From the NCBI RefSeq assembly GCF_000526215.1, contig NZ_JAFQ01000004.1, positions 8,308,001 through 8,372,000 of the forward strand: a DNA stretch of 64,000 bases, in the 5' to 3' direction. The position numbers and the translations under genes are program-made. This stretch comes from Nocardia sp. BMG51109 (GTDB taxonomy: Bacteria > Actinomycetota > Actinomycetes > Mycobacteriales > Mycobacteriaceae). The notes below the pieces were generated by a model that made no database searches, was not told the DNA's origin, and worked only from the letters and a program-made list of their open reading frames with translations. Shown piece after piece: positions 1 to 9,908 of this stretch. The stretch's first letter is position 1. Every line of letters starts with the position of its first letter.

Positions 1-242
1 CACACGTTGTAGAGAACGTAGTAGATCTTGCCGATCTGCCCGGTATCGGTTCTCCGGAGCGCGATCGCGCCGGGATATAGTCCCACGGTGTCGATGTACT
101 GGTAGAGAACCACTGCGGCGATCCAGTTGACCTCAGAATAATGATATACGAGGGCCACGATCAGGCAACCGAGTGCGAGCAGGTATTCCGCCCGGATATG
201 ATTCCTGGTCGCTCGAGTGAAAAACCAATTCTTCGTGTCCAC
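1..242 (-). CDS. Partial small membrane protein, 5' end only
   Basis: An open frame enters from the left edge and starts at a GTG preceded by a GGGGGG ribosome binding site five bases upstream; an in-frame TGA lies just before it. The visible ~80 residues start MDTKNWFFTRATRNHIRAEY and contain hydrophobic stretches (LLALGCLIVALVYHY, then WIAAVVLYQYIDTVGLYPGA), so an integral membrane protein is likely. It lies downstream of, and on the same strand as, the StrR-like regulator. I do not recognise the family. The C-terminus is outside the window. Confidence 0.45.
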   Translation of the reverse strand, partial: MDTKNWFFTRATRNHIRAEYLLALGCLIVALVYHYSEVNWIAAVVLYQYIDTVGLYPGAIALRRTDTGQIGKIYYVLYNV

Positions 243-334
243 GTACCCCCCGAGAAATGCGCCGAATCAGCTACGGAATTACTGTTGTCACACAGTAAAA
301 CAGCCCTACGGTCCTGTCAAAGGCCCGCAACGGA

Positions 335-1375
335 TCAACCGCATCTCCGAGTCTGCGTATATCTGTCGAGAGCGGTGGTCAGTTGCTCCCAATCTCGTGC
401 GCGGCGCCTGGCGAGCTCGGCGACACGCGGGAGACAATGACTCGGAATGCTGCTGATGACGGAATCCCAATCGGCGACGCCGTCGAGCGGGAACTCCAGC
501 CAATGCAGCAGTTTCCGGCCGACCTCGGTGAAGCGCAGGGACGGATCCTTGCGCAGTTGACGCGCCAGTTCCTCGGTCGCGGGTGTCGGCGCGCCGGCAC
601 CGGGAACGGCGGGGGGAACCAGCCGAGCACCGAGTTCCGTGATGCCGGCCGAACCCCCGGTATCGCCGCGGCCCACTTCCGGGCCACCCGCGCGCTTCAG
701 TTGTTTTCGCACGTCCTTGGCCGTCGTCACCGAGATCCCGGCCTCGAGCGCGACCTTCCGCACCGAGGCGCCGGGATCCGCAGTGAACAGCTCCGCGGCA
801 TGCTGGCGCCGCTGCCGGCCGTCGACCCGGTGCATCACGCCGTTGCTCGCCATCCGACTGGTCGGCTGGGGAATTTCCCCAGTCGACCGCTCCCGGATCG
901 CGCCCACGGTCTTGTGCGAGATCCCGGCGAGAGCGGCGATCGAGCGATCGGACCAGCTGGGGTGCATCGACAGAATGCGGAGAGCGGCGGCCTTCCTGTC
1001 GGCAAGCGACAGCGGCAATCCGTGCGCGGCATTGAGTTTCACTGCGAGCACGAACACCTCCGCCGGACTCCCGTCGAAGAACACCGCCGCGACCGTCGAA
1101 TCGCCGCGCTGTTCGGCGGCCCGCAGCCGGTGCCATCCGTCGATGAGCTGCATCGTGGACCGATGGACCACGATCGGCGGAAATGCCGCCGCCGATTCAG
1201 CCAGCATACGAACGTGACTCGCGCTCACCCCCGCGGCCCGCAGGGGCGAGTCCGGCAGTGATACGTCGGATATCGCAATGTCCACCACGGCCGAATCCGG
1301 CAGCTGTTCTCGGATGACAGCCGTCGCGGAAGCGATACGCCGCGGCAATGAATCAGCACTGACCGGATTGCTCAC
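335..1375 (-). CDS. StrR/NovG-like ParB-domain transcriptional regulator
   Basis: A predicted DNA-binding regulator of 346 residues. An N-terminal ParB/Spo0J-like domain carries PPIVVHRSTMQLIDGWHRL, followed by a helix-turn-helix (WSDRSIAALAGISHKTVGAI) and an alpha-helical C-terminus (WLEFPLDGVADWDSVI...). This layout matches pathway-specific activators of aminoglycoside and aminocoumarin clusters (StrR, NovG, KasT family) rather than chromosome-partitioning ParB. The start chosen is the GTG at 1375, which has a GGGGAGGGA site five bases upstream; an upstream in-frame extension to 1495 has no such site. The family role suggests a specialised-metabolite cluster beyond the left edge, but no biosynthetic gene is visible here. 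Confidence 0.8.
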   Translation of the reverse strand: MSNPVSADSLPRRIASATAVIREQLPDSAVVDIAISDVSLPDSPLRAAGVSASHVRMLAESAAAFPPIVVHRSTMQLIDGWHRLRAAEQRGDSTVAAVFFDGSPAEVFVLAVKLNAAHGLPLSLADRKAAALRILSMHPSWSDRSIAALAGISHKTVGAIRERSTGEIPQPTSRMASNGVMHRVDGRQRRQHAAELFTADPGASVRKVALEAGISVTTAKDVRKQLKRAGGPEVGRGDTGGSAGITELGARLVPPAVPGAGAPTPATEELARQLRKDPSLRFTEVGRKLLHWLEFPLDGVADWDSVISSIPSHCLPRVAELARRRARDWEQLTTALDRYTQTRRCG

Positions 1376-1901
1376 AGATCCCTCCCCATTACTCACGAAT
1401 CCCCTCCCAGTCACCCCATTGCTGACGAGCACATAAATGTGCAGCCGAGACCCTTCTGGCAACTCTCTCTCCGCCAAGGCAAAATACCACATCACGGACC
1501 CGGCGAATATGACTACACTCGAGCCGATCGAATCCCACGAATGATTTCAGGCAAAATAGCAAATATTAACCACACTTCTCATCTATGCGAAAGCCCGGCG
1601 GCCCACTTCCGTCGCCGACCCGGGCCGATGCCAGATCTTTGCCGCAAACTTCCGCGCCTCCCCGGCTCGACGCGCCTAACTGGACACGCGTTTCGAGCGG
1701 AGTCATAGCTCGCCGGACACCGGGATTTCGAAAGTGAGATTTGTCACCGTATGCACGCTCGGGCAGTCCGCACGGCGAGGCGACGGTCCGAAACCGCTCG
1801 CTGACCTGATCACGACAGTGTCGAATGGCCGATTTTACAGCCCGCGACTTTGCGGGCACTATTCGCGTGCACATCGAAATACGCTGCCGCAGAACCGATT
1901 T
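1376..1901. other. Intergenic stretch without a recognisable gene
   Basis: About 525 bases upstream of the regulator. Several short open frames exist on both strands, but none has a ribosome binding site, a recognisable motif or plausible codon use. It presumably holds the regulator promoter, which I could not pinpoint. Confidence 0.4.
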
Positions 1902-2375
1902 CTATCCGGCGTATCCGCACCGAGCCGGGGCCTCGGCCTCGACGACGGCCCGCATCTCGTCGAGCGCCAGCCGCGCCGCGACGCCGAAGTCCTCGGCTCC
2001 GGCGGGATCGGTCCAGCGGTCGTCAGCGCAAGCGCTCCGAGATCCGCGATCACCCGCGCGGCCAGGCCTCCGACGCGCCTCTTGCTGGTTGCCCGAGCGG
2101 GTGTCGGCGGCGACCTGAACCCGGCGGAACTCGACACCGTCGACGCTGAAGGTGTCGTCGACCACCGCGGCCGACGCGGCGGCAAGCAGTTCCTCCATGT
2201 GCTCATGGTGATGCTCGACGCTGGCGACGAGGTCGGGCAACAGCAGCGGAGCCAGGGTACGGGTGCGCTGGTGCATGCGGGCGCGGCGCTGGCGCCGGTG
2301 CTGGGCCTTCATGCTGCCGCGGACGTCCTCGTCGCGGATCGGGCGCCGGACCGCCCCCGGCAAACTCGTGCTCAT
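1902..2375 (-). pseudogene. Possible remnant of an actinobacterial tyrosine integrase
   Basis: A 157-codon frame contains RRPIRDEDVRGSMKAQHRR and a segment HMEELLAAASAAVVDDTFSV, which resemble the N-terminal half of large tyrosine recombinases common in actinobacterial mobile elements. Plausible coding similarity switches frame near 2100, and no catalytic R-HxxR-Y region is present, so it is decayed if the identification is right. The identification rests on recall of family sequences only. It lies among transposase debris at the left side of the accessory region. Confidence 0.3.
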
Positions 2376-2529
2376 CCCTGACCGGCTGGCTCACGCCAGT
2401 CGTGGATCGAAGCCAATATCTTCTATTGCCCCGCGGTCTCGGTGAAGACGAACAGGTTGCGGCCCCGCCCGGCAGGATTGCTGGTCGTGACCGCCATGGT
2501 CAGTTCGTCCTTGGTGATCAGCTCGCTGA

Positions 2530-3077
2530 GTTCGTGCCCGGTCGGGGTGCGTCGAAGTCGAACAGCCACCGATAGCGTTCCTCGATCTCGGGACCGAACG
2601 CTTCCGTTGTGCGCCTGCGGATTTCCTTGTTCAGCCGTTCCTGCGGATTGCTGCTCCAAATCTGTTTCCAGATTGTTTGGGGCAGCCGATGAACGCGAGC
2701 AGGTCGGCGCGGGCGGCATCGAGATGGTCGTGTACTCGGGGCAGTTTCTCGGCCAGCGCGTCCAGCATCCGGTCATACTGGGCGGCAACGGTTTCCGGCG
2801 TCGCCTGGTCGAACACCGAGTGCAGCAGGGTGCGCACCCACGGCCACGACGCTTCGGCGTGACCGCCATGAGGTTGACCGTGTAGTGCGGCACCGCTGCC
2901 AGGACGCGCCCGATAAGGTCGCGCCGGTCGCAGCGACCAGGCCGACGTGGGCGTCGCTGGAGACCAGCGCGACTCCGGACAGGCCGCGGGCGACCAAGTC
3001 ACGGAAGAAGAACGCCAGCCACCCGGCTCCGTCCTCACCGGACGTGACTTGCAGGCCCAGGAAGCCGGGGATTTGAC
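2530..3077 (-). pseudogene. Decayed IS256-family (mutator) transposase fragment
   Basis: Read on the minus strand, successive frames spell a typical IS256/mutator transposase core: LQVTSGEDGAGWLAFF, then DLVARGLSGVALVSSDAH, HYTVNLMAVTPK, ASWPWVRTLLHSVFDQATPE, RVHDHLDAARADLLAF and NPQERLNKEIRRRT. At least three frame changes separate these pieces, and both the N-terminal catalytic part and the usual C-terminus are missing, so it cannot be functional. It ends about 14 bases from the stop of rlmN fragment F1, so an IS insertion or deletion removed the natural rlmN downstream flank here. Confidence 0.75.
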
Positions 3078-3090
3078 GATGGCCGGCGCC

Positions 3091-3654
3091 TCATTCCTCG
3101 GCAGCCAGCTGCCCACACGCCGCCGCAATCTCCTGACCACGCGTATCCCGCACCGTACACGGAACACCCTGCGCCACCACCCACCGAACGAACTCCCACT
3201 CAACAGGTTTCGGGCTGGCACCCCACTTACTACCCGGAGTGGGATTGAGCGGAATCAGATTCACATGCACACGCGAACCGAGAACCTTGTGCAGCTTCGA
3301 ACCCAACATATCCGCACGCCACGGATGATCATCGATATCACGAACGAGCGCATACTCGATCGACACCCGGCGCCCGGTCCTATCGGCGTAATACCTTGCC
3401 GCATCAAGAACCTCGTCCACCGACCACCGATTGTTCACCGACACCAACGTATCCCGCAACTCACCATCCGGAGTACGCAGCGACACAGCCAAAGTCACCG
3501 ACAAACCCTCATCGGCCAACTTGCGGACCGCAGGAGCCACGCCAACAGTGGACACCACCACATTCCGCTGCGAAACACCCAAACCATCCGGCGCAGACGA
3601 CGTAGTACGACGAACCGCCGCAACCACCCGCTTGTAGTTGGCCAGCGGCTCGCC
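3091..3654 (-). pseudogene. rlmN 3'-half copy F1
   Basis: A 564-nt copy of the 3' half of rlmN, beginning exactly at the GEPLANY codons and running to the stop with no frameshift. It keeps the C-terminal catalytic cysteine context (IAAACGQLA) but lacks the N-terminus and the CxxxCxxC iron-sulfur motif, so it cannot methylate RNA alone. It is the leftmost and probably oldest displaced end. Substitutions such as [17 protein letters not shown] and [15 protein letters not shown] set it apart from the intact gene. An open frame continues upstream into unrelated sequence. Confidence 0.9.
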
Positions 3655-3675
3655 GCTCGCGACCGTCTTGCAACC
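3646..3675. other. Island junction motif at F1
   Basis: The GEP codons of F1 pass into ACCGTCTTGCAACC, a diverged version of the ACCCTCATACAAAC motif found at the same spacing (nine bases after ggctca) at F2, F4 and F5. It marks the inferred recombination end of module A. Confidence 0.6.
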
Positions 3676-3731
3676 CTCCCTCACCAGCGCATACACCAGC
3701 CAGGCGCGACATCTAGAAGCCTTCCATATAA

Positions 3732-3754
3732 GATAGTATCGTACTCGATAGTAT
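3732..3754. promoter_or_regulatory. AT-rich repeat upstream of the DUF234 ATPase
   Basis: Two direct copies of GATAGTAT (3732-3739 and 3747-3754) enclose a TATCG...CGATA inverted repeat in a markedly AT-rich leader. It lies 40-60 bases before the TTG start at 3793, so it could be the promoter or operator of that gene. No clear -35/-10 pair was assigned. Confidence 0.35.
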
Positions 3755-3792
3755 TTAACGCAGAAGTATTTACTTCGAATCTAGGGGGCGCA

Positions 3793-5235
3793 TTGGTCGA
3801 CTTCATCGGAAGACAGCGTGAACTGAACGCGCTTGCGGCCATGTTGTCCGGGCTACAGGAGGAAATCGGAACAGCAAGACCGGGACGTTGCATAGTCCTG
3901 CGCGGACGACGCAGGATCGGCAAGTCCGCGCTCGTAGAGGAGTTCGTGGACCGGAACCGAGTGCCGAATGTCTTCTACACCAGCGAAATCGGCTTCGGCT
4001 CCGACCCACTCGGCGAGTTTGTCGACGCGGTGCGCGGCTCGTCGCTGCCGGACGCCGACATCTTCGCCGAGGCACTGCCCGGCAACTGGACAGCAGCATT
4101 GCGCCAGCTCGCCGGCATCCTGCCCGAAGACCAGCCGAGTGTCGTAGTGCTCGACGAGCTGCCCTATCTGATGGACCCCGCCGGCGCCTTCGAGAGCGTG
4201 CTGCAGCGAGCCTGGGATCGCGAACTCTCACGTAAGCCGGTGCTGCTGATCCTCATCGGCTCCGATCTCGCCATGATGCACATACTCACCTCGTACGGGC
4301 GGCCGTTCCATCAACGCGGCACCGAGATGCGGCTCGGACCACTCGACCCTGGCGACGTAGCGGCAATGACCGGACTCGAACCAGCAGCCGCCTTCGACGC
4401 CACACTGATCACGGGAGGACTACCCATCATCACCGCGCGCTGGCACACGGGCGACAGTGTTCGAGCATTCCTTTCCCGCGAACTGGCAGATCCGGTCAGT
4501 CCCCTCGTCGTTTCCGCACAACTCACACTGGCCGCCGAATTCCCGGACCAAACCCAAGCCCGCCAGGTATTGGCTGCGATCGGCAGCGGCGAACGAACCT
4601 TCACCAACATAGCCCGGGCGGCCGGCGGAATCGCGCACTCGACACTGTCACGCGCTACAGAGCTGTTGACGGACAAGGGCATCGTCGCCGCGGAGCTGCC
4701 GATCAGCCTGACACCGTCGAAGGAACGCCGTTACCGGATCACCGACCCGTACCTCCGATTCTGGCTGACGTTCCTCGGCCCGCACCTCACCGAGCTCGAT
4801 CGTATGCGACCCGACCTCACCCTCGAACGAATTTGCCGACGATGGACCAGCTGGCGGGGCCGCGCCGTGGAACCCCTCATCCGGGAAGCACTGGCCCGCG
4901 TACTGCCCAGCCACGGAATCCCGGCAGTTCCCGCCGTCGGCGGCTACTGGACACGCAGCAACGACGTCGAAATCGACATCGTGGGCGCCGACCGCGAACC
5001 CGTCGCGCGCGACTTGGCGTTCTTCGGATCTATCAAGTGGCTGGAAAATTCCCCCTTCGACAGCCACGACCTGTCCGAACTCCAGCACCACCGGCACCGC
5101 GTCACGGATGAACCGATCCCCTTGATCGCCGTAACCAGGTCGGGAGTGACCACAGGACACCTCGATGCCGTATTCACTCCGGAGGAGTTACTCGGCGCCT
5201 GGCAGTCCCGCAGAGGATCAGACCAGGAGATTTAG
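3793..5235 (+). CDS. AAA ATPase with C-terminal DUF234 domain
   Basis: A 480-residue P-loop ATPase. The N-terminus has the typical opening FIGRQRELNAL, a Walker A-like GRRRIGKSAL near residue 45 and Walker B VVVLDELPYL near 120. A winged-helix middle (GIAHSTLSRATELL) leads to a C-terminal DUF234 domain (WRGRAVEPLIREALARVLP ... DVEIDIVG ... FGSIKW). DUF234 resembles a PD-(D/E)xK nuclease; relatives usually read GECKW where this protein has GSIKW, so the catalytic Glu appears lost. The TTG start follows AGGGGG by six bases; the longer open frame upstream is only antisense of F1. It is the first cargo gene of module A. Its substrate is unknown. Confidence 0.8.
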   Translation: MVDFIGRQRELNALAAMLSGLQEEIGTARPGRCIVLRGRRRIGKSALVEEFVDRNRVPNVFYTSEIGFGSDPLGEFVDAVRGSSLPDADIFAEALPGNWTAALRQLAGILPEDQPSVVVLDELPYLMDPAGAFESVLQRAWDRELSRKPVLLILIGSDLAMMHILTSYGRPFHQRGTEMRLGPLDPGDVAAMTGLEPAAAFDATLITGGLPIITARWHTGDSVRAFLSRELADPVSPLVVSAQLTLAAEFPDQTQARQVLAAIGSGERTFTNIARAAGGIAHSTLSRATELLTDKGIVAAELPISLTPSKERRYRITDPYLRFWLTFLGPHLTELDRMRPDLTLERICRRWTSWRGRAVEPLIREALARVLPSHGIPAVPAVGGYWTRSNDVEIDIVGADREPVARDLAFFGSIKWLENSPFDSHDLSELQHHRHRVTDEPIPLIAVTRSGVTTGHLDAVFTPEELLGAWQSRRGSDQEI

Positions 5236-5289
5236 TACCAAGGCCGCCCAGTTTGGGTTCCTGCCCGCTTGTCAACCGGGCAGGATATG

Positions 5290-5490
5290 AAATGCTGACC
5301 TGGGTTTGTCGGTGGCCAGGAGCATGCCTCGACGCAGGCACCCGAAAAGACGTGGCGCATAGACCGTTTCGGCCACCCGCAACGAACCGGACACGACATC
5401 GACGACGGTGCGGGTGCCGCAAGCCATCACTGCCAGCAACCGCAGCATCGGATAACTGGGAACCACAGGCATCGACGATCGCGGCACCGC
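5290..5490 (-). pseudogene. IS4-family transposase remnant
   Basis: A minus-strand frame contains YPMLRLLAVMACGTRTVVDV followed by AETVYAPRLFGCLRRGMLL, matching the segment of IS4-type DDE transposases that ends in the usual LLLADRNF. Here that end reads LLATDKPRSAF and decays. Only about 65 residues remain, with no start and no catalytic triad. Confidence 0.55.
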
Positions 5491-5622
5491 CTCACCGGAG
5501 GGAGGGAGCGCTCGGCACAGGCCAAGGCCGCCGACCGCCGACCGACCTACCCGGCGCCCGGGCAACGTTGTCCGAGCCGACAAAATGGCTCTTGTCACCG
5601 CCCAGCCACGTCGTTCCCAAGA

Positions 5623-8600
5623 TCACTCGGGCGCGATCCATCCCGCAGGAGGCTCCGTCGATCCGAAGTCCGGATGACCGGCCAGATCCGCGAAGTACCG
5701 GTGTCGCGACCATGCTTCCCGGTTGCCGATCACGATAAGGCGTCGGCGGGCACGGCTGACCGCAACGTTGAGGAGGTTGGGGGACGATGACGCCCAATCG
5801 CGAGATCCGCGCTGCTTGTCCCGAGTCCCCAAGACAAGTATGACGATGTCGGCTTCCTTGCCTTGGGTGGTATGGACGGTGCCGACTCGACTGTAGGGTA
5901 GCCGTCCCCTGGTGACCCGTAGTAAGCCCGATTTGACATCGCGGAATGGACTGATGACGAAGACGGACTGGGCCATCCGAGAGCGTAATTCGGTTTCCAA
6001 CGGATCCTCCTGTCCGTCATGTCCCCGCAGCGTCGCCCACTCGGGCGGGACTTCGGCGGCACGTTCCTGGTGGAGATCACCACGCAGCCGAGCCTCGATC
6101 AGATCGAGTGATTTTGCCAGGACGCGCCCCTCCGCCGGGATCCACTTGTCCTGCGCCTCCACGGATCGGACGTCCATCCAGGCGTTCTTGGTGACGAGAG
6201 GATACCGGGCCCGCTCACCGGTGCCGAACACCATCATGCCGTCGTAAGCGATCGTATTGCTGACCTCGAACATCGGGCTGTCGCATCGCCGATGGACTCG
6301 TAACGGCGAGCCGACCCACACCGGAGCACCGTCCTGGCTCGGCAATGCGGTACCGAAGGTGGTGAGCCGATCTACCAGACGTTGAACCGAGGTGCGCCCG
6401 GGAGCCCACTCGGTGGAGACCGAGAAGTGCCTGCAGAGTCGTTGCTGGGCGGTCCACGGAAGCGTGACCACCGGCTCGAGCTGGAGCGGGTCGCCGACCA
6501 CAACGGCACGTTGTGCCCGCCATAGTGCCCCGACAACCTGCTGCGGCGCGGCCTGACCGGCCTCATCCACGAACAGCCATCCCAACGATTCTGATTCCAA
6601 GCCCTTGAACATCCGACCGAGGGACGCGAAGGTTGTGGACACGACGGGCACGATGAGGAACAGCAGCTGCCATATCGCCTGAATCTGGTGTGGCTTCATA
6701 TCTTTGGCAGGACCACCACTGATCACCTCGATGGCCGAGCGCATGCTCGTGCGTACGAGCCATGGCTCGGCAGCGAGTAGCGCCCGATGCAGGTCGAGGG
6801 CCGCCAGGAAGAGCTCGCTGCGTGCCTCGGCGTACTCCGCATCCATCCACGGCGACGAGAGCTCCCGCACCTCGGCGGCTGGCTGATCATCCGGTGTGGC
6901 GTACCATTCGGCACCGGGGACGGCCGAGCCCCATTGCATACGTGCCCGTTCCAGAACGTCCCGGTCGGTATCCCGACTCTTCAGCTGACGTGTCAAACGG
7001 CCGTGGGCCCGAGCAACAGAGGCATCGGCATCGCTGATGCGTCGTTCCCGTTCTCCTACAGCTTCCTTCGCGTCCTTCAGTTCCGCTGCCGCGGCACGGT
7101 GCCGATCCAGAAGGGGACCGAGCTGTGCATTTCGCACTTGATCACGTTTCTGCTTGCAGATTTCCCAGGCACGCTCGCGTTGCCGCATCTCGGCGACCAG
7201 GTCATTACGCTCGGAGAACTGGCGTTCGCCGGCGCCTCGGTCGAAGATCCTGCCCCACCACCCAGCGCCACGCTCATTGTCGAAGTTCTCGAGTTCTCTC
7301 TGAGCTGTCCGACACAAGTCTCGGTAGAGATCGGACTCGTCGTTCAGACGAGCGACATCCGCTTCGACCGTGCGCTTGTCCTCGTCTATTGCCTCGAACG
7401 TGGTCCGTGCGTCCGCAAGTGCTGTCCGCGCAGATTCGAGTGCCTCCCGCTCGGTCACGAGAAGGCCACTGGTAGTTCTGATTTCATCCCGAGCGGCGTC
7501 CAGTACTGCGGTTGCTCTCCCGAGGCGTTCCCTGACGTCCGACAGCTCCTGCCGCTGTGCGGCCATGCGGAGGCGATGACCATCTCGAACCCGGTCAGGG
7601 CCGGCACCGGCGGGTACACGGTGTGGGTACGCCCATCAACCGACCATCTCACCGGAGTGCCGAAAGCGGCTCGGGCGGTAGGAAGCTCCGCGAGCCGCTC
7701 GGCCCGCCGCACGACGAGCGCGGCGACGAAATCCCGCAGCATGGTGGTCTTTCCGGTACCGGGCGGACCGTTCACCGCATAAACCCCGGCTGCCTCGTCA
7801 GTACCGCCGAGCTGGGCCAGCGCAGTGTTGACTGCGAACTGCTGACTCAGTGCCAGCGGTTTCTCCGGGTCCTCCGGCCATCGGCCGCTCGGTGTTGCCA
7901 CCGGTTGCACGCCGTCGAGAAGCACGCTGGTTCGACGGCGGACATCGATGCGCGACTTTTCGTCCAGCAATGCGTTCGGTCGCAAATACTCCCGCAACGC
8001 CGGCCCACAGTCGCTGTGCGTCAGAGAGTCCGCGACGCGGTCGAGATCCTCTGCGATAAAGCTATTGAGGAAGTCTTGCTGCACGCTCTCATCCGCCCGA
8101 TCGGCCCGGACCTGGTAGCTCTGGATACGGACGGCATCCGGGACGAGGGCCGAGCCAACGCCCAGACGTTCGGCCACCCAGCGGACCACTGCGGCGAGAG
8201 CTCGAATGTCCAACGGCGTCTCGCCGAGCACCGGCGCAGCTGTCTCGTCAGCGGCCTCTACCCGGGTCGTTCCCGAAATCTTGTCGACTACAGCCTGTTC
8301 GGCCTTGTCGACAGCGCTCCGATCCCGCCGGTAGCGGCGCCCAGAACGACGTTCGCTGCCACTCCCGCTATCGCGGTCAGTGTGCTTCGAGCGATGGCTG
8401 ATTCGCCGGACAGCTCGATCACCGGCAGTCGACCGTCGGCGAGTTGCATGAGCGTCGAGAGGCAGTGGGCCTGATCGTCCTCGAATCCGTCCAGCCAGCC
8501 GCTGTCGTCCGGGCCAGGTGACAACGCCCGACCCACGGCCCATGCGCACGAGGAGAGTACCGGACTGTCCCGGATCAACTGGCCGCTCTGATTCACAGTA

Positions 8601-8929
8601 AAAGCCAGTAGCGCCGTATGGCCTGCGTGGCGACCGTCGTAGTTCTCGTCGGTTTCATCGATCCCGAAGACCTGCCGCACGACTTCACGCATTTTGGCAA
8701 TGTCGAACACACCCGCGTAAACGGTGTGCTGCCACACCTTTCCGCGCTCGAGGGGTTTCCGTTCGATCGCATGGCCGGGCTCCCATGACAGTGGCTTGCC
8801 GTAATCGGCCGGATACATGTTCTTCTGCGCATCCACCGAGTCGATCTGCTGCGGACTGAACAGCTCCACAGCCCGCCAGTAGCGGACGACCGCCGCGCGG
8901 CGTCGACGTTCGTTGCGCACTGCGGGCAT
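5623..8929 (-). pseudogene. UPF1-like superfamily 1 helicase, disrupted
   Basis: Three consecutive minus-strand frames together encode a large AAA helicase. Piece 1 (from ATG 8929 after a G-rich site) starts MPAVRNERRRRAAVVRYWRA and reaches LGAATGGIGAL. Near 8315 the frame changes to DKAEQAVVDKISG, and piece 2 carries Walker A NGPPGTGKTTM and GFEMVIASA. At about 7578 the sequence jumps to a coiled-coil segment in a third frame (from 7566) holding FVDEAGQAAPQQ (motif II), GDPLQLEPVV (motif III), TVHTTQGKEADIVILVLG (motif V) and NVAVSRARRRLIVIGNR (motif VI). The usual continuation after ASA (NNAAVEN...) is missing, so the second break looks like a deletion plus frameshift. Related intact proteins are about 1200 residues long and common in actinobacterial islands. 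It is probably inactive as one protein. Confidence 0.75.
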
Positions 8930-9447
8930 GCCCGCCCCCCCGTCGCTCTCCCCGGTCAGTACCTCGAGCGTACGACAGAAATCTGGAGCAGCGCAGCCTG
9001 CCCGGCGAAACACACTGAACCGCTGACACATACGGACCATTCGGGCGTGCCACCGCACTGTGCCGTGCACCCAGGACGCACTCTCCCGCAGAACACTCGA
9101 TGCGGTGAGCCTCCTTGCTGTTGAAGACTTTTCGGTCAGTGACCGTCCACACCCGGCGGTGGAGACCGGTCGAATCGGCTGGCCCTCCACGGCTTTGCAT
9201 CCACCGTTCGTCGACTGTGCGGCCGCCACGTCGACCTGAATTTACCTGTGAGCAAACGAGTCTGGGACAATCTCGCACCCGATCTCACCGAGCCCGACCT
9301 CGGGACGTCCCATCGAACAAGTGGTCCGGCTGCGCTTTCAGGACCGCCACTCTTCGCCTGGACAGTCGGGACTGCATCCCTACGGAGGATGGCCACAGGA
9401 ACGAGGGGAACTACAGAACCTCCCCCGAAAAACATACCAAAAGTTTG

Positions 9448-9476
9448 TTGACAACCTAAATAACAAACCCTAGGTT
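9448..9476 (+). promoter_or_regulatory. Consensus-like promoter with inverted repeat
   Basis: TTGACA and TAGGTT are separated by exactly 17 bases, a near-ideal vegetative promoter. AACCTA and TAGGTT form a 6-bp inverted repeat lying across the spacer and -10 element, suggesting a repressor could compete with polymerase. Next downstream on this strand is the small membrane protein at 9620, leaving a leader of about 140 bases. Confidence 0.5.
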
Positions 9477-9619
9477 CGTGTCAGCGTGGCGTGCGAGGCC
9501 GATCCTCCACCCTGCGAGCAGCGACCGAAGACTCCTACCGGATGGAAGCCGACGCAAGCTGTTCTGCCGCGCTACCCCGTCCCGACGCGGTGGAGAGACC
9601 ACCATAAAGGGGGGTTCGC

Positions 9620-9814
9620 ATGGACGACGCGAACGGCACCACAGGTCAGCCGGAATACCCCGGAGAGCCATCCGACGCTGCCGGAGCCTCCGAGGCTCGT
9701 ACCCCGAGACACGAATTTCAGTCTCGCGGAGAACAGATCCGGTTATGGATTGTCACACTGACCCCGATTACTACGACGGTGTCCACTGTGATCGTCACCT
9801 TCTTGGCTCGGTGA
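9620..9814 (+). CDS. Small single-pass membrane protein
   Basis: A 64-residue frame with an ATG preceded by an AAAGGGGGG site. The N-terminal ~40 residues are polar and acidic, followed by one hydrophobic segment (LWIVTLTPITTTVSTVIVTF) ending in Ala-Arg. The good ribosome binding site and the strong upstream promoter support expression. I do not recognise a family. It could be a membrane effector, an immunity-type peptide or a regulator within module A. It lies directly left of F2. Confidence 0.5.
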   Translation: MDDANGTTGQPEYPGEPSDAAGASEARTPRHEFQSRGEQIRLWIVTLTPITTTVSTVIVTFLAR

Positions 9815-9908
9815 CACCGCGGCCGGAACGCTCAATCGACACTGCGACGGCGGTGGCGTTCGGCCTGGCCGAGCACTTCTCGCGAGCCTGCTCCGAACGC
9901 CTACTGCG

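Noticed and set aside
3396..3605. Plus-strand open frames of about 70 codons recurring at every rlmN copy (also near 10214, 22374, 32334, 39151)
   Set aside because: They recur only because the rlmN sequence recurs; they are antisense frames without start signals.
2947..3792. N-terminal extension of the DUF234 ATPase
   Set aside because: This part is antisense to the rlmN fragment F1 and IS256 debris; the TTG at 3793 has a proper ribosome binding site and fits the family start.
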